A stretch of 64,000 nucleotides of DNA from Micractinium sp. NFX-FRZ (lineage: Eukaryota; Chlorophyta; Trebouxiophyceae; Chlorellales; Chlorellaceae): the NCBI GenBank assembly GCA_029339195.1, contig JAPTJF010000167.1, positions 54,731 to 118,730 on the forward strand, read 5' to 3'. The translations under genes were made by a program, and so were the position numbers. Below the pieces are notes generated by a model. That model made no database searches, was not told where the DNA came from, and saw only the letters and a list, made by a program, of their open reading frames with translations. Each line of letters starts with the position of its first letter. Position 1 is the stretch's first letter. Of the stretch, positions 48,401-59,666 are shown piece by piece.

Positions 48401-50729
48401 GAGGAGGAAAAGAAGGCAGCCACGGTGAACGCCCCCGTGCGCAGCGCCTCGACCGGCAAGACCGCAGCAGCCGACGCAGCTGCGGCAGCGGCGGCTGCGC
48501 CGCCGCCGCCGCCGCCCGTGCAGCCACCGCCACCCCCGCCGCCTGCGCGCTCCGGCAGCGTGACGTCGCCCAAGGCGGCGGCAGCAGCAGTGGCGGCCGT
48601 GGCAGAGCCGCCCTCGCCGGTGGCGCCCAGCATGGCAGCGGCGCTGGCTGGCGGGCAGCAGGACACGTCGACGCCGGGCACGCCTGTGCGCGGCCTGCCC
48701 ACGGCGGCTGCAGCAGCGCCAGCAGCGGCGGGCACGCCGCCGCCGCCTCCTGCGCGGACTGTGCCCCAGTCGCCGCAGTTCAACCCCGCAGACTCGGGTG
48801 AGGGAGGGTGCCAAGCAATCAAGCCGGATGGGAGATTAAAATAGTATATTACGGGCTGGGGTGGCATGGGGTCGCATGGCAGGCTTGCTTGGGAGGCATG
48901 GAGACAAGGCAGATCGCCGCAGTTGCTGCACATGTTGCCTGCGCCTGCATGCACTCTTGCCTGCTCTCGCCAGGCACCCTCACAAACCACTGCCGCCTGC
49001 CCCGCGTTGTCCCTGTCCTCCCCCGCAGCTGCCTTCCCCTCGCTGGGCGGCCCCGCGCCACAGATGCCTCAGCAGCAGAACGGCATCAAGCCGGGCGCGC
49101 CCACCGTGGCAGCTGTGGTGGCGGCCAGCATACAGAAGCGGCCCGTGGGGCCCGCAGCAGCTGCCGCGGCGGCCACGCAGCCGGCAGCACCGCGGCCCTC
49201 GCTGGACGGCAGCGGCGAGGAGAGCCGGTTGGCAGCAGAGAGCAGCTTGGACTCGCTGGCGGCGCAGCTGCGGGCGATGGGCCTGCAGGACGCGCCCGCC
49301 ACGCTGACGCCGGCGCAGAGCCTGCAGGTGCTGCAGCAGTGCGCGGCGCGGTCCATCCCGCAGCCCGCCGACACGCAGTGGCAGTCGGTGCCGCAGCGGC
49401 CGCGGCCGCCGCCGGTGCCCATCCCCGCCTCCTATCCCATGCAGGTGGGTGAGGTGAGGGGGAGGAGGGGCAGAAACGGTGAAGCCTGGCTGTCTGGCAC
49501 TGCCAGGCAAACTGGCCACAGGCTTTGCCCGCCTGATTCGCTGCCGCGCCCCTCTCTCGCCCGGCGGCCCACGAACCATGGCCTGCTCTGCTCCACAGCC
49601 GCAGCTCCAGCTTGCCTCGCGCTCCCCTGTTCCCTGCATCCCACCCCACCTGCCGCAACCCACCTGCACCCCCATTCTGCCCTGGCACCTCTTCCGCAGC
49701 GGCCCGCCATCTTTGACGCCCCCTCCCTCTACGAGAAGCTGGATGCGGAGACGCTCTTCTTCATCTTCTACCACCAGCCCGGCAGCTACCAGCAGTACCT
49801 GGCGGCGCGCGAGCTCAAGCGGCAGGCCTGGCGGTTCCACAAGCAGCACTCGGCGTGGTTCCAGGTGCGGGCAACAGTACCTGCTCCTCGGCTGGCTGGG
49901 TGCCCCTCACTGTGGACTCTATGTGACGTGGGGCAGGCCTGCCTGCCTGCGTGCAGCCTGGCTGCCTGCCTGCCTCCCTGCCTGCCTGCCTGCATGCATC
50001 TGCATGTTGGTGCTGACATTGCACAAAACACGCGTCTTCGTCTCGCTCATGGTCACGTGGGCGCGCAGACGATGTCTGCCCCCTGCCTCTCGCTTCCCCC
50101 TTGCTGCAGTGGCATGAGCAGCTCTGCTCTGCTCAGCGCCCCTGACCTGCCTGACCTTATTGCCCCTTCACCCTTCACCCCCCCCCCACCCCCGCCCCCC
50201 TGCAGCGGCACGAGGAGCCCAAGGCGGGCGGGCAGCCGGGCGATGACTGGGAGCAGGGCACGTATGTGTACTTCGACTCGACGCTGCACGATGACGCAGG
50301 TGGGGCCGGGGCGGTTCCAAGCAGGGCAACTGGGTGCTTGGGTGAGCAGGCAGGCTTGGTGGTGGCTGCTGTGGCGGCATGCCGGCGGTGTGCATGCACA
50401 GAGGCAGGGCAGCGCCCGAGTGGGCAGCAAGCTGCTGCAGGTGTTTGCGCCTGCGCTGCCGTGTGTTCACGTGCTGGTGCCGTGGCACATGCTCACTGCA
50501 CCCGCCGCGTGCCTCCCCCTGCTGCCCTCATCAGCAGGCAACGGCTGGTGCTACCGGCTCAAACAGAACCTGCTCTTCAAGTACCAGGTGACTGGCTCTG
50601 GTTGCATTTCCGGTGGTATGGGGGGGAGATGCTTGCCACCTGGTGCCCTTCCCCATTTTGTTCCAAGTTTTCACCACATGCCGCTGGTGCGCCCACCTGC
50701 AGGCGCTGGAGGACGAGGTGCCAGCGTAG
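45492..50729 (+). CDS. NOT3: CCR4-NOT complex subunit 3 (NOT3/NOT5)
   Basis: Twelve exons from ATG at 45492 to TAG at 50729 give about 677 residues. The N-terminal Not3 coiled coil is clear: [94 protein letters not shown] and [20 protein letters not shown] long Ala/Pro/Gln-rich linker follows. The C-terminal NOT box runs from about residue 566: [66 protein letters not shown]. The last exon is nine codons. The protein is a structural subunit of the cytoplasmic deadenylase that shortens mRNA poly(A) tails and links to codon-dependent decay. It is a little shorter than animal and land-plant versions because of a shorter linker. Confidence 0.93.
49929..50000. repeat. CCTG-rich microsatellite in NOT3 intron
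   Basis: Interrupted run of GCCTGCCTGC units in the intron after the exon ending at 49864. Confidence 0.8.
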
Positions 50730-50870
50730 CACTGACGGTGGGAATTGATTGTGGCGACTGCAGCCACGATTCAGCCACGTGGCCGCGCACACTCCTTGCG
50801 TCCCCCAACTGCTGTGCTCCAGCAGGTGCACCGTGTGAGCGTGCTCGGCTTCTCGAGCTGGCATAACTGC

Positions 50871-50875
50871 TGTAA
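50871..50875 (+). terminator. UGUAA poly(A) signal, NOT3
   Basis: TGTAA followed by an AT-rich stretch, 142 nt after the NOT3 stop. Confidence 0.6.
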
Positions 50876-51292
50876 ATTATAACCAATTATGACATGGCAG
50901 CTGCAGCACACTGTTGTGGCAGTTGCCAAAGAGCACGGTGCAGTGCAGGTGGCATGCTGCCTGTGGCTGTCCTGCATGCTGCACATGTGGCAGCCGCTGC
51001 GGTCGGGGGACTGAACAGACTGAACAAACTGAACACCTCCCGTCAAAGCCACCCACGGCCAACAAGGCTGGCCATGGGCATAGCGCCACAGCAACACCAG
51101 ATCAGGACTGCGTTGCAGCTGGCGGCCATTTTTGCAGCACCAGGCCGCCTGGCCTTGCAACAACGGTTCAGCAGCAGGGGAGCTGCGTCCAGCAGTACCG
51201 CACCCCAGCTTGTTGTGGCAATTGCACCTCCTCTCTGTGTCGTAGCAGACGGCACTGTTCACATGGGAAGCATGTTGGGTGGCAGCCCAGCA

Positions 51293-51335
51293 TGATGCAA
51301 AGATTTGACGATGCAAAGATTTGACGATGCAAAGA
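51293..51335. repeat. 16-bp tandem repeat, about 2.7 copies
   Basis: Units on the theme GATGCAAAGATTTGAC repeat head to tail in the 3' intergenic region. The low GC is unlike the surroundings. Confidence 0.85.
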
Positions 51336-51665
51336 ATAAACGAGAACAGGATGAGGGTGTGCGAAGTGTGGGCTCAATGCAACAGGGTATAAAGGTAAGG
51401 TTTGATGATACAACAGACCGCAGATTCCGAAAACCAATTTTCAAGTGCAACAGCTGAGCCAGGATCAGAGTTTGTTTTGCGGGATGATTGTGGGGCACGA
51501 TTTGGCGCTCAGAAACGGACTACATGTGAGGGGCCGCCCATTGCAGTTCAGGATGCATCAGATGTGCTACAGACTACACACACACAGTGGGGGGAGGGTG
51601 GCGCCACCTGACCTGTATGGAAAGATGCGCCGAGGGAGGAGCCGAGATTGCTGCTCCCAGGGACT

Positions 51666-52548
51666 TTAGAAACAGGCGGAGAAAGGGCGCAGCAGGAACT
51701 TGCGCAGCCGGTCAACCTGGGACCGCACCCGGAGCCGCGTGCCAGGGCGCCCAGCCGTGAGGCTCCCTCCACCCGATGCCGGCTGCGGCGCGGTGAGCCA
51801 CGCTGAGTAGGGGCACGCTGCGTGCGCTATGATGCGCAGCAGCAGCTCAGGAGGCAGCATCCCCAGGAACCCTGGCCAGCTGGCGGGGGCCACGCCCGGC
51901 GCGCCGCCGCGCTTTGCCGCCAGCAGCAGCGCCCGCGCGGCTTCTTGGAAGGCGGGCGGGAAGCGGTGGTGGGTGTCGGGCGTCCAGGGCGGCAGGCTGT
52001 CCCAGAAGAAGCACCGCTGCTTGTATGTGCGCCACAGCTCCCTGCGCCATCGCGTCGGGGCAGCGTGTCGGTCAGGCACAGCGCAGATGGTCAGTGCGGC
52101 CTCAGAGAGCGTGCACAGTATGTGCCCAGAGGCATGTACAAGCCTGGCAGGCACACAGGGCCACCTCCTGGCACCGCTTGGCACCCTGCTGCTCCCCGCT
52201 GGTCCAGCAAAGCACATACTGGGCACAGGCTGATGCAGCACTGCAGGGCGGCGGGCAAGCAGGCAAGCTGGTGCCTCGCCTGCTGACTGCTGCAGGCAGC
52301 TCCAACGCAGCAGGGCAGGCAGGCAGGCAGGCTGCTGCCTTGCCTGTTGAGATCTGCCAAGTGCACGGGAGCTTCAATGCCAGAGGCGCTCATGCTGGGC
52401 GGAGGCTGGTTGAGGTCTGCATGTCAGCAGGAGGGCAGGGGCCCAGGCGGGTGGGCGAGTGGCGGTACGGAAACCCGCGCCGACGGTAACATGCATGCGC
52501 TGCCTTGCTTCGCTCCCTCGCATGCAGGCAGGCAGGCATGCAGGCGGG

Positions 52549-52584
<36 letters not shown>

Positions 52585-53687
52585 CGGGCAGGCAGGCACA
52601 ACAGCACCCACACCGCCCGCCCGCTCACTGCCTCTCTCCGGGGCGACGCGGTAGCCTGCGCCTGCCAGCAGGTCTGCACAGCGTGCAGCCCGCGCGTCCA
52701 GCTCAGCCAGAGCAGGCTCAGCGTGGTCCACCGCCAGCTCTGCACCGCCGTTGAGGCCCCAGTTGAGCAGGAAGAAGACGGCGATATCCACCGCTGTCCA
52801 CGCTGCCACGCTGTGCGCCCGCATCAGCGCCAGCACGGGGCAGCACAGCCCGGCGGGGCGGTTTGTGATGAAGGCGTGGCCGTCGTGCCCCACGTTGTTG
52901 AACCGGGGCATCAGCATGGGATGAGGCTGGGGCAGGGCAGGCGCCAGCAGCAGCGCATGCAGGCCCTCAGGGTGCAGCCCCCACACAGCGTGGCACAGCG
53001 TGGTCAAATCCACGCGCGCCCCGTGCTGCAGCAGCAGCCGCACCGCCCCCGCCTGCCCCGCCTCTGCCGCCAGGGCCAGCAGCGTGCGTGGCCCGCTGGG
53101 CGGGCGGGCGGCGCGCTGGATGGCTTGGGTCCAGCCGGGGAGGCCAGGGATCGGCGGGAAGGACCAGGGGACGGTCACGTTTGGGTCTCCGCCTTGCCTG
53201 GATGGCACGGGGGGCAGTACACAGCGTGTGGGGTGGCATGAAAACACGAGGCGTGGACGGCCTACATGGAGTCCCGCATTTACCACGTTTTATGTGTTAT
53301 CAAGGGGAGGCGTGGAATATGGGAGGTCTGGGGGGGGGGGGGGGGTAGCACTCAAGATGGCGTGGGGGGGTGGGCCCTGGCCCCCTTCAGGTGGGCCCTC
53401 TCATGATCAACCCCCTACGGGTGCACCCCGCGAATCGTGCCCCTGCGGCCTGCCCCCCCTGCCAAGCAGCCCCTGCCTGGATCACCCCTGATCCTCCTGC
53501 CTCACCCCAAGTAGCTCCCCAGTGCCGGCAGGTTGCCTTGCACAGCCGCCTTGGCGGCGGCACGCTCGCAGCGGCCTGGCGGGTGCGAGGGTTCTGCCGC
53601 CACTGCTGCCAGCGTTGACGCGAGGCCCTGCGGCTCCATCGCCCCGTTCCAGGCCGATGAAAGAAGCGGGCTCTCGATCGGTATCAT
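51666..53687 (-). CDS. Ankyrin-repeat protein with F-box-like C-terminal helix
   Basis: The first exon (53687-53506) starts at ATG with MIPIESPLLSS and ends near AAAKAAVQGNLPALGSYLG, an ankyrin-type helix pair. Exon 2 (from 53197) adds QGGDPNVTVPW, then TLLALAAEAGQAGAVRLLLQ with HGARVDLTTLCHAVWG, the clearest ankyrin repeat. LAGAGYRVAPERG follows near its end. The last exon reads ELWRTYKQRCFFWDSLPPW, AFQEAARALLLAAKRGG, then MLPPELLLRIIAHA, which resembles an F-box or SOCS-box first helix. The join between the second and last exon is unresolved: no canonical donor in the right phase fits, so an exon near 52100-52250 may be missing from my model. Ankyrin plus F-box-like ends often recruit targets to ubiquitin ligases. 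This role is inference. Confidence 0.6.
52526..52596. repeat. GGCA (CAGG) microsatellite in ankyrin gene intron
   Basis: Run of GGCA units with single-base variants. It lies in the unresolved intron of the ankyrin gene. Confidence 0.9.
53330..53345. repeat. Poly-G tract
   Basis: Sixteen consecutive G on the + strand inside intron 1 of the ankyrin gene. A 13-G run occurs at 3421-3433. Confidence 0.9.
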
Positions 53688-54099
53688 GCGGGGGGAAGGG
53701 CTGAGCCAGTGAGGCTTGCGGGTTGCTGCGCCCGTGACAGTGGGAGCGGCTCGGGCCGTCACGCAGCTTTGCTGCGCATCATTGGGCTCCTATAACATGT
53801 ATATATCTGATCACAAACAGCCGCTCAATGCGCCACTTGGGCGAGTCAGGGTTGCCTTGCCCTAGCGGCCTCAGCACAGCAGCACAGGCACGCCGAGAAA
53901 GGCAGGTCACTAGATATTCAGAGTCATTACACCAATCCCACTGTGAGTGGAGGGGATGCAACGAAATCATGGGCAGAGAAATTGGCTCACAAAAGGTCAA
54001 CGGGCCATGCAAGCTGATGATCGCTGCACTGTCGGTCGCTTGCATCGGCGCTGTCCCTGCCATTCCCGCCTCCCTTGATTGGCGGCCGGCACAAGGAGG
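53688..54099. other. Intergenic, ankyrin promoter and DUF486 gene 3' UTR
   Basis: AT-richer stretch with no exon. It carries the poly(A) signal of the DUF486 gene near 53927. Confidence 0.5.
53927..53931 (-). terminator. UGUAA poly(A) signal, DUF486 gene
   Basis: TTACA on the + strand lies about 170 nt past the stop of the minus-strand DUF486 gene. Confidence 0.5.
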
Positions 54100-56299
54100 C
54101 TACACCCTGGCCGCACCCTCCTCGCTGTTGCTGCCGGCAGCCTCGTCACCCTGCGTGTGCTCCCGTTGGTGGGTGGTCTGGCGAGAGCTGCTGAGGTGGA
54201 CATCAGCGCCTGAAGCCAGCAGCACAGCGGAGCTTCCCTGGCTTGGCAGGCCCTCCCGGCCAGCGCCCTGTGGCAGCAGCACCACGTCGTGCTGGCTGCT
54301 GCTGCGCTGCTGCTGCCACGTAGGCTGCCGCTCAGCGCTGCTGCCCGCGTCGCGCTGCTGCGCCTGCTGAGGAATCAGCTGCACCTCGCTGCCAGCGCTG
54401 TGGCCAGTGCTGCCGCCGCCGCCGCCGCGGACCCACGGCAGCAGCTGCAGCAGCTTGCGCCCCTCCCGCTGTGGCGGCTTCCCCGCCTCGCCCCCGGCCT
54501 CCTGCTGAGGAGCAGGAGCGGGCGCCGTGCCCGCCGCAGCCGCCTCAAGCGCAGGCGAGCCAGGGCCCAGTGGCCCCGGCTCTGGCGCCAGCGCCGGTGG
54601 CGGCGGAGGCAGCGCCACGTCCTGCCCCTCAGCTGCCTTCGGCTTGAGCACCATGCCCACCACGACTCCGCTGAAGATGAGGCCAAAGGCCAGCGCATCG
54701 CTCCAGCGCAGCTTCTCTTTTAAAACGGTGATGCTGAAGATTGTGAAGGTGGAGAGGCTGCAGCGCAGGGATGGGAACAGGAGGCAAGATGGAGGGCGAG
54801 GGTCGGGTGTGTGACGCAGCGCAGCTTGTTTCTGGGGCGGCGGGTTGGCGCAGCACCAGGCCTGTACCGCAGGCGAGGAAAGAGGCGGGTCCATGTGCAG
54901 GCGACGAGGCCGACAGCCAAGCGTTGGGCTGGCTGATTCCCTGGCCAGCAGGGGCTGCTGGGGTGCCTCTGCAGCCTGAGCTGCCAGCCTGCTCCAGCTG
55001 CCCCAGCAACCACCTGCCTCCCCCATCATACACCCACCTGCCCTGCAACCACCTGTCTCCCTCATCGTGCCCCCAACTGCCCTGCTGCAGCAGCCCCTCA
55101 CCTCAGGAACTCTGCAATCACTTTCAGCTGGGGCGCCGTGAATGGCCCGCCGCCGCTGAAGTGCCCGATCCTGCGGCACGGTGAATGAGTGTGTGCGGGT
55201 TGGGTTGGGTTGGGTTGGGGTTGGGTTGGGGTGGGGTGTGGGGCACACAACGCCAGGCCGCAATAAGCCGGCCTCAAGTCGGGCAGCAATAAGTCGTGCA
55301 AAACAGGAGCGGGCTCGGGTGATGCTGGCAGGCACTTGCAGAGCTCTGCACGCTGGCCTCGCCTTACACCCGCGTTCCCCTCCTTGTGCAGAGCATTGTG
55401 CAGCACAGTAAGACGCCGCCCGCGTCCCGTTTTGTGATTTCGTTGTGCTTACAACCGGCTGGCTACACAGCCTGCCATGCACACCACGCACGCACCTGTT
55501 GGCGGGGACCTGCAGGCAGGCAGGGGACGTGGCAGAGGCAGAGCAAATGGATGGTGATGCAGCGGCAGCATGGCGAGTGCCAGCAAGCTCGCTGCCTGGT
55601 GTCAGTGCGCCGCCTGGGCGGGTGCAGCACAGCGATGCCTGCGCCGCACTGCGCTGACCGGCAGACAAAACCACACGAAGCGCCGCACACGTCGCACTCA
55701 CACGAAGGGCAAGATGCCAAGCTTCAACTTGCAAGACAAACCGCTCTGCCCTTTGCCACAGCCACATGGTTGCAAAGCGAAACGAAAGACCGCATGCCCT
55801 CACTCAGATCCTTGATTCAACAACAGAACATTGGGTTCCTTGCCTGTAAACAGTACTCTGCAAGCGCAATCGCCCAGCTCAGGAAGATTGCCTTGACCAT
55901 CGACCACTCCTTGAATCTACAGGCAGGCAGGGAGAAGGCGGGCTGCTTCAGCACTACAGGGCAATGCGTTGCAGTGCACGCACGCGACCGCGAGCCGGCG
56001 TGTGTGGACCGCCAGCAGACAGACCCTTGCAGCAGCTGCCATGTAGGCGGTCACAAGCAAGCTCCGGTCCGCTGCACTAGGGGCGCTGCCGCAGGAGAAG
56101 TGGCGCTTGCTCGCTGTGCTTGCAGCAGCTGCCACGTGGGGACAAGCATGCTGCGCCCCGCTGCACTGGAGCACTGCGCAGGAGAAGTGGCGCTTGCTCG
56201 CTGTGCTTGCCTCAGGTGCAGGTACCATGCCACGTTGAGCACGGCGGTGCTTCCAACCAGCAAGAGCACGGCGCCGACGCCGCGCGCTGCGCTGCCCAT
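54100..56299 (-). CDS. DUF486/DMT-family small membrane protein with long C-terminal tail
   Basis: Five exons (56299-56211, 55916-55844, 55509-55496, 55170-55102, 54757-54100) join in phase to about 300 residues. The first 110 residues match DUF486, a four-helix relative of drug/metabolite transporters: VLLLVGSTAVLNVAWYLHLR, WSMVKAIFLSWAIALAEYCL, QVPANRIGHFSGGGPFTAPQ, LKVIAEFLSLSTFTIFSITV, LKEKLRWSDALAFGLIFSGV. Transport substrate is unknown. The third exon is 14 nt and encodes VPANR. Introns 1 and 2 start with GC rather than GT (AG/GCAAGC and CAG/GCAAGG), the usual minor donor. A 190-residue Gln/Ser/Gly-rich tail follows that bacterial members lack. The microexon and GC donors are needed to recover the conserved VPANRIG motif, so the model is well supported. 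Confidence 0.82.
55011..55087. repeat. About 38-bp tandem duplication in DUF486 intron
   Basis: ACCACCTGCCTCCCCCATCA and the following bases recur, with changes, directly downstream. It lies just inside the intron next to the exon 4 donor. Confidence 0.65.
55194..55242 (+). repeat. GGGTT repeat, possible G-quadruplex
   Basis: About seven GGGTT/GGGGTT units in a row inside an intron of the DUF486 gene. On the transcribed RNA this is a C-rich tract; on the + DNA strand it could fold as a G-quadruplex. Confidence 0.85.
56031..56211 (-). repeat. 87-bp offset duplication around a GC splice donor
   Basis: A 33-nt block (starting GCAGGAGAAGTGGCGC) is identical at 56091-56123 and 56178-56210. The second copy abuts the GC donor of exon 1 of the DUF486 gene. 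Flanking bases are similar as well. Confidence 0.9.
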
Positions 56300-57016
56300 G
56301 GTGACGTGCGAAGAAGCGGCGGGCGGGTGGGCGGGAGGGTGGCAATGCTTGCCGGGTGGCGAGGAACAGCCCCTGGTTGATCCCGAGCACTGCCAATGCG
56401 CCACTTTAAGCGTTGGAGACCCGCTGTACGCTGCCGCCGCCTGCCGCGCGCTGCGCCGGCCAGTCAAAGAAGCTGGACAGGGGAAAAGTCGAATTCAATG
56501 GCTACACGCACACCGCGCTTGCTGCGTTCGATGGCAGCGTGTCTAACACAAGGAATCAATAGTGGCGAGAGCCTGCCCTGCTGGCATCTTAGGAGTTGAG
56601 GGCAAAGCTCATTTCCTTCGCTCATTTCAATCTTGACGATCAAACATACCTGCCAACTGATTACCGGGCCTCCCTGCGCCTGCTCCTGCTGAGCCACCTC
56701 CTTGACTGAGCACTGACCAGCCCTCTGCCCCATCCTAGCGAGCAGGTAGGGGTGCTGAATCCAGTGAAAATGAAGCAGAATCCAAAGTCCGTGCGCTATC
56801 GGCCTGCAGCTGCATGAGCGTGGCTGCACTGGCGGCAGCGGTGGCGGTGGGAGTGGCACAATGGCAGTGGCAGTGGCAGCACCAAGCTGTGATGTTCCTG
56901 GTGGAGCAGCAGTAGTAGCTGCTGGAGCAATAGTGCGCAACAGATCTTGCTGCCGACAGCAGGCATCCCACTGAGGTGCAGGAGGAGGAGGAACCACCTG
57001 GCGGCCCGTCCCAGCC
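56300..57016. promoter_or_regulatory. Bidirectional promoter region, DUF486 gene / phosphoesterase
   Basis: Head-to-head spacing of 717 bp between ATGs at 56299 (-) and 57017 (+). No coding motif is seen. Confidence 0.45.
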
Positions 57017-58942
57017 ATGGCGGCAGCACACGCACCTGCGCCAGCAGCAGAGGCAGAGGCAGATGCCAGAGGTCAGCAGCCTCTCTTCACTTTCGGGCTG
57101 CTGGCAGACGCACAGTATGCCGACCTGCCCGACGGCAACACCGAGGGGCGGCGGCAGGCATACCGAGAAGTGCCCCCCAAGCTGCAGGCCGCCCTGGCGG
57201 ATCTGCGCAGCTGCGGGCGCGGCGGCGGCGCCAGCGCCAGCGGTGCCAACGCAAGCGGCAGCGGCGGCGCAGGCGGCCAGCAGCGGCTGCAGTTTGTGAT
57301 GCACCTAGGGGACATTGTGAATGGGAACCCGGGAGGGCAGGCACTGTGTGACTCCGAGTTTGATCTGGTGGCCTCCATATTTGAAGAGGAGCTGGTGAGG
57401 CTGTGGCGGGCTGTGGGATGCTCTGTGGCGGGTGTCGTCTGGGTGGGGCCTTTGTTGGGGCGTGGTCATCTTGCTGCGCTTCAAGAGGCCCCATCTTGGC
57501 ACGGGCAGCAGCTTGCCTTGCCAGCATGGCGGTCGCAGGTGGCAGCAATGCAGCACAGGCGCCGTGCTGTGCATTCCTGCTGCTGCAATAAGCCCCGCAG
57601 TATGAACTTTCCGAGCACCTCGCTGCCCCCTCTGCAGAAGGGCGCGGTACCCGCGGTGCACGTGATAGGCAACCACTGCCTGTCAGTGCCACGCGAGGTG
57701 CTGCTGCAGCGGCTGGGCATCCCGCCCACTTGCTACTACAGCCGCAGGTGGGGATGGGGCAGGGCGGGGACGTTGCGTCACAGCAATGCAGCTGGCTGCG
57801 TCGCCAGTGCACGTCTTCGCCCCTGCCGTTATAGTTTGCATGCTTCGGGCAGGTGCGCCTCCTGGCTTGCGCTGCACACCCTGCTGCCCATCTCACCCAC
57901 CCGCATCCTCGCCCCATTTGATGCTTTCTCAATCTCCCTGCTGCTGCTGCCATCTGTGCAGCCTGGGCAGCGGCTGGCGGCTGATAGTGCTGGACACGAC
58001 GGAGATGAGCGGGCACAGCGACTACCCGCCGGGGTCTGAGCAGTACCGGGAGGCACAGGTGGGGCGGCCAGTGACCCCTGCCAGGGGGAGCTCAGGAGGC
58101 GACTGCTGTCCAGCTGCTGCCAGGCCATTGCTGGCAGGAGCGGAGCGGCTTGGCAGGGGCGCTGAAGGTTGACAGCGGCTTGCGCCAGTTCAGACAGCAG
58201 AGCCTCGGCCCTGCACCGCCGGCATGCGCAGTCTGCTGCGCACTGTTGCTGTGCCTGCATTTGGGGCTGTGTCACACACACAGCCACAGGTGTGGCCCCA
58301 AGGCGAACCTGCCCACACCTATCTTCTTCGCTGCTGCCTCCCCACGTGCCATGCCTGCCAATCGCAGGAGTTTATGGCGGCCCACCCTCTGTCCGAGGCG
58401 GAGCCCCAGATGTCCAGCTGGAACGGCGGCGTGACGCAGCGCCAGCTCAGCTGGCTGCGTGCTGAATTGGCGGGGGCGGAGGCGGCGGGGGAGCGGGTGA
58501 TGGTGGCGAGCCATCACCAGACGGGGCGGGGCGGCGCCCGGGCCACCCACATGGCCTGGAACTGGAGGGAGATTGAGGAGGTGTGTGTGAGGGAAGAACT
58601 GTGAGAAGGGCTCAGCGGGGGTGACAGCAGTTTGGGGTGTGTGGGCATGGGACAAAAGGGTGCGTGCGCCACACAGTCAGTGCCCACCCAAGTGCCCACC
58701 TGCCCAGCCTCTGTGCACCCCGCATGCAGGTGCTGCTGGCCTCTCCAGCCTTCCGTGTCGCGTTTGCGGGGCACGATCACATGGGCGGCTACGCCTGCGT
58801 GGGAGGCCGGCATTTTGTGACAGTGGAGGGCCTGCTGGAGGCTCCCTCCGGCAGCAATGCGTATGCAGTGGTGCATGTGTTTCCGGACAGGCTGTGCATC
58901 GAGGGGCGGGGCAGCGTGGGCAGCCGAGAGCTGGCTGTGTGA
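57017..58942 (+). CDS. ADP-ribose/CDP-alcohol diphosphatase-like metallophosphoesterase
   Basis: Five exons (57017-57394, 57638-57747, 57962-58058, 58368-58580, 58730-58942) give about 336 residues. The metal-binding blocks of calcineurin-like phosphoesterases are in order: FGLLADAQYAD near residue 30, FVMHLGDIVNG, VHVIGNHC, VMVASHHQTG, and AGHDHMGGY near residue 290. The ADAQYAD start, the NG after GD and the GHDHMGGY end match the Mn-dependent ADP-ribose/CDP-choline diphosphatase group (ADPRM) rather than purple acid phosphatases. WRLIVLDTTEMSG and GGVTQRQLSWLRAEL support this. The family splits ADP-ribose, CDP-choline and FAD-like compounds in the cytosol. The substrate here is inferred. 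The start ATG precedes an Ala-rich leader. Confidence 0.85.
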
Positions 58943-59666
58943 TGCTGGCGGTGGCGGTGCCTGGCAGCAAGAAAGCAACGGCGGCGGCCCGCTCCTGCTT
59001 CACCTAACTACACCACTTCTGTGCTGGCCGTTTGCTGTCATGCCGAGGCGTGCAACTAATTGGAAGTGAAAGGCTGGACGATGTTCAGGCGTCTGACAAC
59101 AGGGTTGATGGCGGGGCTGTGGCGTGCTTTCCCTGCACCAACCTTGCAGCTCTCTTTCCTCCCCCTCACCCCTTGCCTCCTATCATCCCGCTGCATCGGT
59201 TCAGCTTGCTGTCTTTCCCTGCCCTCCCTTATTTGAACACCTGGCAGTGCCTTGCTGTTTTTTGAATTGAAATGCCCATCAGAATTTCAGGCTGTACCCC
59301 CACCCCCCAATAGTAGCAGATCCAGGAAGGTTGTTGCCGTGGTGCTCCTGCCGGGACAGCAGACAAGCAGTTCCCCTGCATCCCTCCGCCTTGTCGGCTG
59401 CCCTCCCTTGGTTGATACTCCTGCTTTATGAAGGGCTGAATGCATCGGTGCAGTTGGCCCCAAACCGGGCCTTCTGCAGGATTCAGTGTGGCTGGGGGTA
59501 CCAGCTGCTCGGGAGCTTCCATGCCATGGCCATTGGCCACGGCGGCTTGGGGGCAGGTCCAGAGCGAGCCAAGCTTGTACACATTCAAGGCGATCATTGC
59601 AGAGTTGGCGACGTGCCTCTCTTGGGCAAAGGGCGCCCCTTGCATCACCGCCTGCCGACTGCAGCC
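58943..59666. other. Intergenic between tandem + genes
   Basis: 3' UTR of the phosphoesterase and promoter of the SRPBCC gene. A Pro/Leu-coding pyrimidine stretch has no motif. No UGUAA seen. Confidence 0.4.

Larger units (their letters stand above)
50730..51665. other. Convergent 3' region, NOT3 and ankyrin gene
   Basis: No gene is recognised. It holds the NOT3 3' UTR with a UGUAA signal at 50871, and lower-GC sequence with short tandem repeats. Confidence 0.5.

Noticed and set aside
48866..50866. 666-codon + frame through the NOT3 C-terminal part
   Set aside because: It reads through four introns. The true protein uses only the exon parts.
54100..55803. 567-codon frame over the DUF486 gene
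   Set aside because: It includes introns and misses the first two helices. The spliced model recovers the conserved core.
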